A stretch of DNA of 59,147 nucleotides from an uncultured Collinsella sp. (GCA_900541885.1 UQKW01000012.1:1-59147), one strand, 5' to 3'; shown: positions 19,069-27,981, counted from the first letter of the stretch. Notes: a model not told the origin generated them from the letters alone. A program made the numbers and translations.

Positions 19069-19168
19069 AGCGGTCAAACCAAAAACCGACCAAAACCTTG
19101 CACAAATCTGTCCATTTATTCAGGCACACGTCAGCAAATGAACACTTAGCCGCAAAATGCCCAGATAG

Positions 19169-19202
19169 CAAAAGACCGACGATGCAGGCGCATCGTCGGT
19201 CT
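19169..19202 (-). terminator. intrinsic terminator of thiI operon
   Basis: A perfect 13-bp stem AGACCGACGATGC / GCATCGTCGGTCT with a 4-nt loop, followed on the minus strand by TTTGC, 11 bases after the thiI stop. Confidence 0.85.
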
Positions 19203-19212
19203 ATGCACAACA

Positions 19213-20457
19213 TTACTCGTGATCTTGGTAAATCTCACGCGGAGCAAGCTCCGAATGTTTGCGTTTTAAGGTCTTAGGGGCCTTATACGTGTTGCTCTCG
19301 AAGTCGATGTACTCGGTCTGCTTGAGCAGGCGCTCGATCATCTCCTCGTGATCGAACAACTCCCAGGCCTCATGCACGGCATCGAGTTTAGCGTGCGTCT
19401 CGGGACGGCGCGGCATAAACAGCGTGCAGCAGTCGGGAGCGGCCTCAGTCGAGATATCGAACGTACCAATCTCCTCGGCGCGCGCGATGATCTCCTGCTT
19501 GTCCGAACCGATGAGAGGGCGGAACACGGGGATCTTCACGGCCTCGTTGACGGCCATGATGTTCTCAAGCGTTTGGGAGGCAACCTGCCCAAGCGATTCG
19601 CCCGTCACGATAGCCTTGGCGCCCTCGATGTGTGCAATGCGCTCGGCAACCGAATACATAATGCGGCGATACATGATCACGCGCAGGTTGCTGGGACAGG
19701 TCACCGAAATCTCGCGCTGGCAGTCGCCAAACGGCACAACATACAGACGGCCGATCTGGACACCCGGCTCAAGGGCGCGAATGATGTCCTGCACTAGATA
19801 CTCGCTGGTATCTGGCGTCTGCGGACGACCGGAAAAATGCACCGGCACGCACACGGCTCCGCGTCGCGCGAGCATCCAGGTCGCCACCGGCGAGTCGATA
19901 CCCGATGACAGCAGGGTCACGACCTTACCGGCAGAGCCCACCGGCAGACCGCCCACACCGCGCTCGGAGCGCGCGTACACATAAACGCTACCCTGAACAA
20001 CCAGCACGTGAACCATCGCGTCGGGATCGTGCATTTGAACCTTTTTATCGGGGAACGCCTCGCACAGCACCTCGCCAACCTGTCGATTGATATCAATCGA
20101 GGTGAGCTCATAGTCGGTATTGGAGCGCTTGGCGTGCACCTTAAACGAATCGAAGGGGCCAAACTCACGCAGCGCCTTCACGGCGGCGGCACAGTACTCC
20201 TGAGGGTCGCGATTGGTGTGATACGCCAAAGACACGCGAGCAACGCCGGGAACGGTGCGAATGACACGAGCCGCCTCGTCGGCCTGATGCTCGTTAAAGG
20301 TCACGAGGATATAACCGGAAATTCGAGACACGGCATTCACGGAAAAGGCGGCCAAGGCCGCCTTGATGTTATCCATGAGGATATGCTCAAAATGTGCGCG
20401 GTTCTTACCCTTAAGTCCAACCTCGTGATAGTGGACCAGGCAGACGCGAGCCGCCAT
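19213..20457 (-). CDS. thiI: tRNA 4-thiouridine synthase ThiI (no rhodanese domain)
   Basis: ThiI adenylates U8 of tRNA for sulfur transfer. The 414-residue protein has a ferredoxin-like/THUMP N-terminus (about 1-170) and a PP-loop ATPase core with LLSSGIDSPVA (about 185). It ends soon after the catalytic core, so the C-terminal rhodanese domain of the enterobacterial form is absent, as in many Gram-positive ThiI proteins; a partner cysteine desulfurase would supply sulfur, but none is adjacent. The rpoZ stop and thiI start abut (TAAATG). Confidence 0.93.
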   Translation of the reverse strand: MAARVCLVHYHEVGLKGKNRAHFEHILMDNIKAALAAFSVNAVSRISGYILVTFNEHQADEAARVIRTVPGVARVSLAYHTNRDPQEYCAAAVKALREFGPFDSFKVHAKRSNTDYELTSIDINRQVGEVLCEAFPDKKVQMHDPDAMVHVLVVQGSVYVYARSERGVGGLPVGSAGKVVTLLSSGIDSPVATWMLARRGAVCVPVHFSGRPQTPDTSEYLVQDIIRALEPGVQIGRLYVVPFGDCQREISVTCPSNLRVIMYRRIMYSVAERIAHIEGAKAIVTGESLGQVASQTLENIMAVNEAVKIPVFRPLIGSDKQEIIARAEEIGTFDISTEAAPDCCTLFMPRRPETHAKLDAVHEAWELFDHEEMIERLLKQTEYIDFESNTYKAPKTLKRKHSELAPREIYQDHE

Positions 20458-20739
20458 TTAGGCTTCAGCAACCTTGTGGCCGAGCGCCTTCTCATAACGG
20501 GCCTCGTCGTAAGAGATGTCGCCGTCGATAATCTCATCCATAGCCATCGAAATGGTATCGGCACCGGAAAGCCCGATGGTGATGTCATCGACATCCTGGA
20601 CGGCAAGCACGCGGTTGTGCTGGCCACGCAGCATGCTATTGATGTCGCAGGCGCGCTTGGAGGCAAGCGAAGCGAGCAGGAAGCGGTTGTGATCGGTCTT
20701 CTCCAGAAGATCGTCAATGCAAGGCTTTACAACGGACAC
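20458..20739 (-). CDS. rpoZ: DNA-directed RNA polymerase omega subunit
   Basis: Small RNAP subunit helping fold beta-prime. The 93-residue protein starts MSVVKPCIDDLLEKTDHNRF and continues with the family motif LASKRACDINSM; the GTG start has GAGG upstream. It lies five bases after gmk, the common gmk-rpoZ pairing. Confidence 0.92.
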   Translation of the reverse strand: MSVVKPCIDDLLEKTDHNRFLLASLASKRACDINSMLRGQHNRVLAVQDVDDITIGLSGADTISMAMDEIIDGDISYDEARYEKALGHKVAEA

Positions 20740-20744
20740 GGACC

Positions 20745-21314
20745 TCAGATCCTTTCATGCATATCGAGAACGCGAACGAGCTCATCGGTCGCGCGGTCGA
20801 GATCGTCATTTACCACGACGTCGTCGTAGCGGTCGGCAAGGGCAAGCTCATCGGCGGCGTTTGCCATACGCAGCTCAATCGTCTCGGGCGTCTCGGTACC
20901 GCGACCGACTAGACGCTCGCGGAGTACCTCAAGCGAAGGCGGCTTGATAAAGATCAGCACGGCCTCGGGGAAACGCTCCTTCACCTGCAGGGCACCCTGG
21001 ACATCGATCTCCAAGATGAGAGACGAACCAGAGGCGAGCTTGGACTGAACCTCGCTCACCAACGTGCCGTAGCAGTTACCGTGGACCTCGGCCCACTCAA
21101 CAAACTCACCGTTTGCCACGCGGCGGTCGAACTCCTCACGCGTCAGGAAAAAGTAATTGACGCCATCGACCTCGCCTTTGCGTGGGGCTCGCGTGGTAGC
21201 CGAAACCGTCAGGCCCAGGTTAGAGCGACGCTCGCGCACACGAGTGACGAGCGTGCCCTTGCCCGCGCCTGACGGTCCAGAAATCACAAAGAGCTTGGAA
21301 TCCTGAGCGCTCAC
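20745..21314 (-). CDS. gmk: guanylate kinase
   Basis: Converts GMP to GDP with ATP. P-loop GPSGAGKGT is at residues 13-21, with the GMP-binding TTRAPRKGEVDGVNYFF region; 189 residues, normal length. The start is a GTG immediately after the mihF stop (TAAGTG), with no separate strong ribosome-binding site, so translation is probably coupled to mihF. Confidence 0.96.
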   Translation of the reverse strand: MSAQDSKLFVISGPSGAGKGTLVTRVRERRSNLGLTVSATTRAPRKGEVDGVNYFFLTREEFDRRVANGEFVEWAEVHGNCYGTLVSEVQSKLASGSSLILEIDVQGALQVKERFPEAVLIFIKPPSLEVLRERLVGRGTETPETIELRMANAADELALADRYDDVVVNDDLDRATDELVRVLDMHERI

Positions 21315-21623
21315 TTATTTGGTCAGCTGCTCGAGGAGCTGCTCGCGCTGACGGACGCCAAGGCCCTGAACGCGACGGGTAGCGGAGATGCCGAGCTCCT
21401 CCATGATCTTGGCGGCCTTGGCCTTACCATAACCAGGGAGAGACTCGATGAGGGTGGAAACCTTCATGCGGGAAGCGATGGGGTCATCGGAGTTGAGCAC
21501 GGACTCGAGGGACTTCTCGCCCTTCTTGATCTGCTCGCGAAGCTCAGCGCGGGCGTGACGTGCGGCAGCAGCCTTCTCAAGAGCCTGCTTACGCTGCTCA
21601 TCGGTAAGCTGAGGGAGTGCCAT
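21315..21623 (-). CDS. mihF: integration host factor, actinobacterial type (mIHF)
   Basis: Small nucleoid protein unrelated to enterobacterial IHF, restricted mainly to Actinobacteria. The 102-residue protein has a basic N-terminal helix and an S13-like helix-two-turn-helix region (VSTLIESLPGYGKAKA, residues about 56-71) followed by a basic segment. The ATG at 21623 has GGAGGT upstream. The mihF-gmk-rpoZ order is an actinobacterial hallmark and supports the assignment to Coriobacteriia. Confidence 0.95.
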   Translation of the reverse strand: MALPQLTDEQRKQALEKAAAARHARAELREQIKKGEKSLESVLNSDDPIASRMKVSTLIESLPGYGKAKAAKIMEELGISATRRVQGLGVRQREQLLEQLTK

Positions 21624-21764
21624 TCGTACCTCCAAATAGTTGGGTTATATCTGATTCAATAATTGGCATTTTAGCACGTAGAACGTACAAAATGCCCAAT
21701 CGCGGCTCCATAGGTTAGACGATACCCGCAAAAAGTGCAATATACTGCGCCCAAAGTTAAGCCC

Positions 21765-21815
21765 CTGACCTGCGATTCCACACAAAGGATGGGAAAGTTT
21801 ACGCAGGCACAGGGG
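21765..21815. other. long conserved-looking hairpin between pyrF and mihF
   Basis: AGCCCCTG ... CAGGGGCT (outer) and CCTGCG ... CGCAGG (inner) form a two-step stem around a purine-rich loop (ACAAAGGATGGGAAAG). On the plus strand it is followed by ATTTTG and preceded by a TATACT-like element; on the minus strand it could serve as the pyrF terminator. It may be a bidirectional terminator or a small structured RNA. I matched it to no known riboswitch. Confidence 0.4.
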
Positions 21816-21862
21816 CTATTTTGTGCTAATGAGACCCAAAAGTGGTGACTTAGGGGAATCTT

Positions 21863-22579
21863 TTACGCGACGTTTTCGACCAGCTCGGCGACGATGGCGT
21901 CAAAGGCGGCAACCGGATCGTCGGCACCGGTGATGGGACGGCCCACCACAATGTGGCTTGCGCCACGCTCGATAGCCTGGGAAGGCGTCGCCACGCGGGA
22001 CTGGTCACCAAGGGCGGCACCCACCGGACGCACACCCGGAGTCACGATCAGGGCATCGGGACCCAACAGCTCACGCATGTCGTGAGCCTCCATCGGCGAG
22101 CACACGATGCCATCGATGCCGTTGGACTGAGCGAGCTTTGCCAAGCGGGCGGCCTCCTCGGCCACGGGCGACTCGACGCCGATCTCGCTCAAAGCATCCT
22201 GATTCATGCTCGTGAGCACGGTGATGGCGACAAGCTTGGCGCGGTCCTCGCGCGCCTCCTCGGCACCCTCGCGGCAGGCAGCGAGCATGGCGCCCGAACC
22301 CAAGCCGTGGACCGAAAGCAGGTCGGCACCGGCAAGCGAGGCCGAGCGGGCGGCACCGCGAACCTGATGCGGAATGTCATGGAACTTAAGGTCAAGGAAG
22401 ACCTTAAAGCCCAGGTCCTTGAACGTCTTGACGATCTCGGGGCCCTCAGCGTAATAGAGCGTCATGCCAACCTTGAGCCAGGCGGCATGGCCCGAAAGCT
22501 CGTGGGCGAGCTCGAGCGCACGCTCACGATCACAGTCGAGAGCGACGATCACGCGGTCGCGGGCATTGGTCTCTAGCAT
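21863..22579 (-). CDS. pyrF: orotidine 5'-phosphate decarboxylase
   Basis: Last step of UMP synthesis (OMP to UMP). The active-site signature DLKFHDIPHQV (about residues 60-70) and the phosphate-binding VTPGVRP / VVGRPITGA motifs are seen in a 238-residue protein. Its ATG overlaps the pyrD stop by seven bases. It is the last gene of the pyr operon. Confidence 0.96.
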   Translation of the reverse strand: MLETNARDRVIVALDCDRERALELAHELSGHAAWLKVGMTLYYAEGPEIVKTFKDLGFKVFLDLKFHDIPHQVRGAARSASLAGADLLSVHGLGSGAMLAACREGAEEAREDRAKLVAITVLTSMNQDALSEIGVESPVAEEAARLAKLAQSNGIDGIVCSPMEAHDMRELLGPDALIVTPGVRPVGAALGDQSRVATPSQAIERGASHIVVGRPITGADDPVAAFDAIVAELVENVA

Positions 22580-23496
22580 TCGAAAGCACCTACCAGTTCG
22601 TTAATGTCCTTCACGCCCTGGGACTCGGCCCAGGCCTCGAGCTCATGCGCGATCTTGAGCGAAGCGCACGGATCGACGAAGTTGGCCATACCGACCGACA
22701 CGCAGGTGGCGCCGGCCAGGATAAACTCAGCCGCATCCTCACCGGTCATGACACCGCCGACACCGTTGATGGGGATATCGACGGCCTGGGCAACCTCCCA
22801 GACCATGCGCACGGCGATGTGATGACACAGCGGGCCCGAAAGGCCGCCCTTGGGCTTTGCCACGCGGGACTTGCGGGTATGGACGTCGATGGCCATGCCC
22901 TGGATGGAGTTGATGACCGAAAGGCCGTCGGCGCCGGCAGCCTCGAGGGCCTTGGCGATCTCGGCGACGTTGACCGGCGCCATCTTCACGAACAGAGGCT
23001 TATCGGTCACCTTGCGGCAGGCAGCCATAACGGAAGAGGCGCCCTCGGGCGTGGAGCCCATGGCGGCACCGCCGGCGGCGATATTGGGGCAGCTCACGTT
23101 GATCTCGTAGCCGGCAGCCCAGGGGCACAGCTCGACATACATCTCGAGTGCGCGGACAAACTCGTCAACGGAGTGGCCGGCAACCTGACAGATGACCTGG
23201 CAGCCGTCCTTGGACAGCTGTTCGAGCCACGGACCGGACTCGCGAGCAAAGGCGGCCACGCCGGGGTTCTGAAGGCCCACGGAGTTGATCATACCGCCGG
23301 GGATCTCGGCCATGCGGGGCGCGGGGTTGCCGGGCCAGGGCTCGGCAGCGCAACCCTTGGTGGTGATGGCGCCCAGCTGGGAAACATCAAAGAAGTTCTG
23401 GAACTGCCAACCGTAGCCAAAGGTACCGGCTGCGGTGTTGATGGGGTTCTGCATCTTGACGCCGCCGAAATCGACGGCCATGTTCACGGTACCCAC
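22573..23496 (-). CDS. pyrD: dihydroorotate dehydrogenase, class 1B catalytic subunit
   Basis: Oxidises dihydroorotate to orotate with FMN, passing electrons to PyrK and NAD+. The class 1 catalytic cysteine lies in INVSCPN, and the phosphate-binding GVGGVMTGEDA region is present. I chose the GTG at 23496, which overlaps the pyrK stop (TAGTG) and has AAGGTGG upstream, giving 307 residues; a GTG at 23487 and an ATG at 23481 are alternatives. The adjacent pyrK confirms the 1B type. Confidence 0.94.
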   Translation of the reverse strand: MGTVNMAVDFGGVKMQNPINTAAGTFGYGWQFQNFFDVSQLGAITTKGCAAEPWPGNPAPRMAEIPGGMINSVGLQNPGVAAFARESGPWLEQLSKDGCQVICQVAGHSVDEFVRALEMYVELCPWAAGYEINVSCPNIAAGGAAMGSTPEGASSVMAACRKVTDKPLFVKMAPVNVAEIAKALEAAGADGLSVINSIQGMAIDVHTRKSRVAKPKGGLSGPLCHHIAVRMVWEVAQAVDIPINGVGGVMTGEDAAEFILAGATCVSVGMANFVDPCASLKIAHELEAWAESQGVKDINELVGAFEC

Positions 23497-24287
23497 TAGA
23501 AGACCACCACCTTGGAAGCATCGAACACGGGGCCGCACATGCAAGCACCCTTCATACCGTCAACCGTCTCGACATTGCAGGTGTTGCAGGCGCCAAAGCC
23601 GCAGCTCATCATGCGCTCGAGCGACACCTCGCAGTACGCACCGGCCTCGGCGGCAGCGGCGGCGACCTTCTTCATCATGACGGCGGGGCCGCAGCTGGCG
23701 ACGTAGTCGTAGCCGCCCTCGCCGAGCAGCTCGGCTGCCGGGTCGGTGCAAAAACCGTGCGTGCCCAGCGTGCCATCGTCGGTGCACACGTTAACCGTGG
23801 CGCCCAGCGCGCGGAACTCATCGACACCCACGGCCTTGGAAGCGGTGCCAAAGCCCAGGCAAACGTCGACATCCACGCCCTGCTCGACAAGCTTGCCGGC
23901 GAGGCAGAGCACGGGCGGAACGCCGATGCCGCCCGCCACGAGCAGCGCCTTCCTGGTGCCCTCGGGAACAAGCCAGCCGCGGCCGCCAGGGCCCAACAGG
24001 TTGGACTTGGAGCCGGGGGCCATCTGCGACAGACGACGGGTGTCGTCGCCCACGACGGCGTACCACAGCTCGACGGTACCGGCCTGGGCGTCGGCGCGAT
24101 AGAAGCTCAGGGGCACGCGAAGCAGCGAGGACGCATCGCCGGGCACGGCGATGTTCACAAACTGACCGGGCTTGAGCGCACTTGCAAGCTTGGGGGCCGA
24201 GATGACGAGCGAGAAGATGCCGTCGGCGATCTCCTGGTTCGAGACGACCTCGAAGTCGTGCATGCGTGCAGTGGAAGGTGTGGGCAT
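23496..24287 (-). CDS. pyrK: dihydroorotate dehydrogenase electron-transfer subunit PyrK
   Basis: FAD and [2Fe-2S] subunit coupling PyrD to NAD+. The 263-residue protein has a ferredoxin-reductase-like FAD domain (about 5-100), an NAD domain with LLVAGGIGVPPV, and the C-terminal [2Fe-2S] cysteines CGFGACNTC ... CMCG. It is co-transcribed with pyrC upstream and pyrD downstream. Confidence 0.94.
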   Translation of the reverse strand: MPTPSTARMHDFEVVSNQEIADGIFSLVISAPKLASALKPGQFVNIAVPGDASSLLRVPLSFYRADAQAGTVELWYAVVGDDTRRLSQMAPGSKSNLLGPGGRGWLVPEGTRKALLVAGGIGVPPVLCLAGKLVEQGVDVDVCLGFGTASKAVGVDEFRALGATVNVCTDDGTLGTHGFCTDPAAELLGEGGYDYVASCGPAVMMKKVAAAAAEAGAYCEVSLERMMSCGFGACNTCNVETVDGMKGACMCGPVFDASKVVVF

Positions 24288-24379
24288 AGACGCTCCAATC
24301 CCCCATGCGATTGCATGGTCAAAACGAACAGAAAGCGCGGCACCGCAAGGGCACCGCGCACAAAAGCGATAAGGCTATG

Positions 24380-25669
24380 CTAGCAGATGCAGCCGTCGGC
24401 GAGCGTCTGCTTACCGCCGACAAACACATCGGTGGCACGACCGGTAAGCGTGCGGCCGGCAAAACCGGAGTTCTCGGCGCGCGACTCATAACCGTCCTCA
24501 CCGACCGTCCAGGTGGCAGAGGGGTCGAACACGGTCAGGTCGGCAACGGAGCCCGCCTTGACCTGAACCTGGTCGAGGCCCAGAATCTCACGCGGCTTGA
24601 TGGCCATGAGCTCGACCATGCGGCCCACGCTCATCTTGCCCGTGTTGACCAGTTCGGTGAGTACGAGCGACAGGGAGGTCTCAAGGCCGATCATGCCAAA
24701 GGGCGCAAGCTCAAACTCGCGCGCCTTCTCCCACGGAGTGTGGGGAGCGTGGTCGGTGACGATGGCGTCGACGGTGCCGTCGATGACGCCCTGACGGATG
24801 GCCTCGGCATCTTCCTCGGTACGCAGCGGCGGATTGACCTTGAGCGAGGTGTTGTAGGTCTCGTCCAGGTCGTTCTCGGTCAGGAACATGTGGTGCGGGG
24901 TAGCCTCGCAGGTAACCTGAACGCCAGCGGCCTTACCGGCACGCACGATCTCCAGACCATGGGCGGTGGAGATGTGCTGGATGTGCAGCTTGGCACCGGT
25001 CAGCTTGGCGATCTCGATGTCGCGGGCGATCTGGAGCTCCTCGCCGGCAGCCGGCCAGCCCTCGAGGGCCAGACGGGTCGAGACCTTGCCCTCGTTGATC
25101 TGGCCGTGGCCGACCAGGTCCTCGTCCTGGCAGTGGCTCATGAAGACCTTGCCGAACATCTTGCCGTAGTCCATGCAGCGACGGAGCATGCCCGCGCCCT
25201 GCACGCCGCGACCGTCATCGGTGAAGGCGACGGCGCCGTGGGCGACCATATCGCCCATCTCGGACATGGCCTCGCCCTTAAGACCGCGGGTCATGGCGCC
25301 CGACGGATAGACGCGGCAGTGGCCGACCTCGGCAGCGCGGGACTTGACGAACTCCACGACAGTGCCGTTATCGGTTACGGGATCGGTGTTGGGCATGGCG
25401 CACACGCCGGTAAAGCCGCCCTTGGCAGCTGCGCGGGTGCCGCTCTCGATGTCCTCTTTGACCTCGTAGCCGGGCTCGCGAAGGTGAACGTGCATATCCA
25501 CCAGGCCGGGGACGAGGTACTTGCCGGAAAGGTCGCGGACCTCGGCTCCCTCGACGGCGAGATTCTCGCCGACCTCGGCGATCTTGTCGCCGTCAATCAG
25601 GACGTCAACGACACCGTCAAGCTCGACGGACGGGTCGACGACGTGGGCATTCTTAAGAAGCAAGGCCAT
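24380..25669 (-). CDS. pyrC: dihydroorotase
   Basis: Zinc amidohydrolase that cyclises carbamoyl-aspartate. The metal-binding DMHVHLREPG and the later TDHAPHT motif are clear. The start at 25669 (MALLLKNAHV) has GGAGG eight bases upstream, giving 429 residues and a 17-base overlap with pyrB. This is the class I (PyrC/AllB-like) form usual in Gram-positives. Confidence 0.95.
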   Translation of the reverse strand: MALLLKNAHVVDPSVELDGVVDVLIDGDKIAEVGENLAVEGAEVRDLSGKYLVPGLVDMHVHLREPGYEVKEDIESGTRAAAKGGFTGVCAMPNTDPVTDNGTVVEFVKSRAAEVGHCRVYPSGAMTRGLKGEAMSEMGDMVAHGAVAFTDDGRGVQGAGMLRRCMDYGKMFGKVFMSHCQDEDLVGHGQINEGKVSTRLALEGWPAAGEELQIARDIEIAKLTGAKLHIQHISTAHGLEIVRAGKAAGVQVTCEATPHHMFLTENDLDETYNTSLKVNPPLRTEEDAEAIRQGVIDGTVDAIVTDHAPHTPWEKAREFELAPFGMIGLETSLSLVLTELVNTGKMSVGRMVELMAIKPREILGLDQVQVKAGSVADLTVFDPSATWTVGEDGYESRAENSGFAGRTLTGRATDVFVGGKQTLADGCIC

Positions 25670-26597
25670 TATCGGCACCTCCAAGCAGCAGATACAGGAT
25701 AGCCATACGCACGCAGATACCGGCGTAGACCTGCTCCAGGATGACGGAGCGTTGCGGGTGGTCGGCCATATAGGAGTCGAACTCGACGCCGCGGTTGATG
25801 GGGCCCGGATGGCAGATGATCGCGTCGGGCTTCATGAGCTTCTCGCGGTCCTTGGTCAGGCCGAAGAGCTTGTGGTACTCGCGAATGGTCGGGAACGGGG
25901 CACCCTCGAGGCGCTCCTGTTGCACGCGCAGCATGTAGACGACGTCCAGCTCGGGCAGGACGGAATCGAGGTCGCTCGTCACGTGGTCGCAGCCCAGGAC
26001 CTCGGGCGACGGCGGCAGCAGCGTGCCGGGGGCGACGGCGTAGGTCTCGCAGCCCATGATCTTCAACGCGGGGATCAGCGAGCCGCAAACGCGGGAGTGG
26101 GCGATATCGCCGACGACGGCGACCTTCAGACCGTGGAAGTCACCCTTGTGCTCCCAGATGGTGTACAGGTCGAGCAGGGCCTGCGTAGGATGGTTGTGCT
26201 TGCCGTCACCGGCGCAGATGACGCTTGCGGGCGAGTTCTGCGTGACGATGTAGGGAGCGCCGGCGTGCTTGTCGCGCACGACAATGCAGTCGATCTTATA
26301 AGCGTTGAGGGTCTCAACGGTGTCGACGAGGCTCTCGCCCTTGACCGTGGAGGTCGAGGAGCCGCCAAAGTTAAGGCTGTCGGCCGAAAGACGCTTCTCG
26401 GCGAGCTCGAAGGAGCTACGGGTGCGCGTCGAAGGCTCGTTGAACATGTTGACGATGGTCTTGCCCTTGAGCGTGGGGACCTTCTTGATCGCACGCTCGT
26501 TGACCTCGGAGAACGCCTTGGCGGTCTCGAGGATGAGCTTGATGTCCTCTTCGGAGTACTCGGTAATGTCGATCAGGTGCTTATGGTTGAACGCCAC
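25653..26597 (-). CDS. pyrB: aspartate carbamoyltransferase catalytic subunit
   Basis: Carbamoyl phosphate + aspartate to carbamoyl-aspartate. The carbamoyl-phosphate motif NEPSTRTRSSFE and the GKHNHPTQALLD motif are intact. Two GTG starts are possible: 26609 (318 residues), which lies directly on the GGGAGG sequence, and 26597 (314 residues), about 11 bases after it; I prefer the second. No pyrI regulatory subunit is present, consistent with PyrR control instead. Confidence 0.94.
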   Translation of the reverse strand: MAFNHKHLIDITEYSEEDIKLILETAKAFSEVNERAIKKVPTLKGKTIVNMFNEPSTRTRSSFELAEKRLSADSLNFGGSSTSTVKGESLVDTVETLNAYKIDCIVVRDKHAGAPYIVTQNSPASVICAGDGKHNHPTQALLDLYTIWEHKGDFHGLKVAVVGDIAHSRVCGSLIPALKIMGCETYAVAPGTLLPPSPEVLGCDHVTSDLDSVLPELDVVYMLRVQQERLEGAPFPTIREYHKLFGLTKDREKLMKPDAIICHPGPINRGVEFDSYMADHPQRSVILEQVYAGICVRMAILYLLLGGADNGLAS

Positions 26598-26601
26598 GGT
26601 A

Positions 26602-27186
26602 CTACTCACCTCCCAGCGGCGCGGAGCCCACGTGGGAACCCGGCGCGACGTCGTTAATCTCGACGGCGGTGTGGCCGTCGACTTCCTTCATATATAGGTG
26701 CACGTTCTCCTCATGCGACGAGGGAACGTTCTTGCCGACAAAGTCCGGCGAGATGGGGAGCTCACGGTGGCCGCGGTCAACGAGGACTGCCAGCTCAATG
26801 CGGCTCGGACGGCCCAGGTCCATAACGGCGTCGAGAGCGGCGCGGATGGTACGACCCGTATACAGGATGTCGTCCACCAGCACGACGCGCTTGCCGTCGA
26901 CGCTGAAGGGAATGTTGGTAGCGTGGATCGCGGGAGCGAAATTGGTCGCATAGTCATCGCGGTAGAAGCTGATGTCCAGGCTGCCGAGCGGAACGTCGAC
27001 GCCCTCGATCTCCTTGATCTCCTCGACGAGCTTCTTTGCCAGAAGGTCGCCGCGCGTGACGATGCCGACCAGAGCGAGGTCTTCACAGCCCTCGTTGCGC
27101 TCGAGAATCTCGTGCGCGATGCGGGTCATCGCTCGGTTGACGGCGGTCTCGTCCATGATGACCGCCTTGGGGGAAGTCGTGCCCAT
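26602..27186 (-). CDS. pyrR: bifunctional pyr regulator / uracil phosphoribosyltransferase PyrR
   Basis: UMP-sensing RNA-binding regulator of pyrimidine genes, with weak uracil phosphoribosyltransferase activity. The PRPP-binding motif VVLVDDILYTGRT is intact in a 194-residue protein. AAGGAG precedes the ATG. It heads the pyr operon behind a structured leader that contains a plausible PyrR-binding loop, so it probably represses its own operon. Confidence 0.95.
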   Translation of the reverse strand: MGTTSPKAVIMDETAVNRAMTRIAHEILERNEGCEDLALVGIVTRGDLLAKKLVEEIKEIEGVDVPLGSLDISFYRDDYATNFAPAIHATNIPFSVDGKRVVLVDDILYTGRTIRAALDAVMDLGRPSRIELAVLVDRGHRELPISPDFVGKNVPSSHEENVHLYMKEVDGHTAVEINDVAPGSHVGSAPLGGE

Positions 27187-27207
27187 CGATCTCCTTCCTC
27201 ACATGTC

Positions 27208-27311
27208 TTGACTGCTGACACAGTCAAAAAAATAGATGCCCGACCGCTCAAAGCGGACCAGACACCCACAGGAAGGGCTGCTCTTTGGCAGCAATGTAAT
27301 TCCATGTGGGT
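27208..27311 (-). promoter_or_regulatory. pyr operon leader with candidate PyrR-binding loop
   Basis: In the minus-strand transcript, ACCCACA ... TGTGGGT (27305-27311 / 27264-27270) encloses, across an internal loop, an upper hairpin GCTGC-CAAAGA-GCAGC (27277-27292). Its apex CCAAAGAG resembles the CCNGNGAG core of Bacillus PyrR-binding loops. Next come a CCGCT-TTG-AGCGG hairpin (27243-27257 region), a T7 tract, and a perfect TTGACTG/CAGTCAA stem (27208-27227) just upstream of the ribosome-binding site. This layout suggests attenuation or translational control. The structure is seen; the mechanism is inferred. Confidence 0.6.
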
Positions 27312-27551
27312 ATCTCGTACCCCTTTAATGGTCAAATGATAGTGTAGCCAACCTCGAGCTTAATTGCGAGCATAAATACAGAGCAATCCGTAAACGGAGC
27401 CCAATGCTCCATAAACCTATATATATTTGTGGGACGAGCTTGAAAACCTTGGTTCGAGCTGGCATAATCCCCTCTGCTGCACGCAAATCGGATCTACGTC
27501 CAGGGCCGTAGCGTGGGCACTATCGCCAAAAGAGGAATATCTCTGTGTAGA

Positions 27552-27583
27552 TTGCGCACAGGGAGCTGCTTCTGTGCTATAGT
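27552..27583 (+). promoter_or_regulatory. candidate rpmB promoter
   Basis: An extended -10 element TGCTATAGT (-10 hexamer 27578-27583) lies 54 bases upstream of the rpmB start. The inverted repeat GCACAG (27556-27561) / CTGTGC (27572-27577) fills the -35/-10 spacer. The -35 box is poor, with TTGCGC too far upstream. Confidence 0.45.
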
Positions 27584-27637
27584 TCAGGCTTGTTTGTTAA
27601 CGCGACATGTTCGTTTGTCGCCCAAGGAGGGTCAGTT

Positions 27638-27826
27638 ATGTCCAAAGTTTGCGAAGTTTGCGGTAAGCACCCCGTTGCCGGTCGCTCCATCAGCCACTCT
27701 CACCGCGTCACCAACCGTAAGTTCCGCCCCAACATCCAGCGCGTCTACGTCGTCGTCGATGGTCACCGTCGCAAGATGAACGTTTGCTCCACCTGCCTCA
27801 AGTCCGGCAAGGTTGCGCGCTCCTAA
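27638..27826 (+). CDS. rpmB: 50S ribosomal protein L28 (four-cysteine form)
   Basis: L28 is a large-subunit protein of 62 residues here. It contains two CxxC pairs (CEVC near the start, CSTC near the end) and so is the zinc-binding type, with the family motif SHSHRVTNRKFRPN. AAGGAGG precedes the ATG. It is a single gene with a strong terminator. Confidence 0.97.
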   Translation: MSKVCEVCGKHPVAGRSISHSHRVTNRKFRPNIQRVYVVVDGHRRKMNVCSTCLKSGKVARS

Positions 27827-27895
27827 ATAAGGTCTTACCAACAAGTACCTCGGACTCTCCGGGTCAAAGACCTCGCGTTCACATAGAACTTACCA

Positions 27896-27927
27896 AAGGC
27901 GCCCTCCCCTACGGAGGGCGCCTTTTT
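27896..27927 (+). terminator. intrinsic terminator of rpmB
   Basis: AGGCGCCCTCC / GGAGGGCGCCT stem with a CCTAC loop region, followed by TTTTT. It abuts the left end of the RAYT element. Confidence 0.92.
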
Positions 27928-27933
27928 GCACTC

Positions 27934-27981
27934 ATTGGGGACAGACTTACATGAGTGTTTTCACGCATTGGGGACAGACAT
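27934..27981 (+). repeat. left 48-bp inverted repeat of RAYT element
   Basis: Begins ATTGGGGACAGACTTACATG and ends GGGGACAGACAT. It contains ATGAGTG-TTTT-CACGCAT, an imperfect hairpin. It pairs with 28928-28975 at 45 of 48 positions. Confidence 0.85.
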
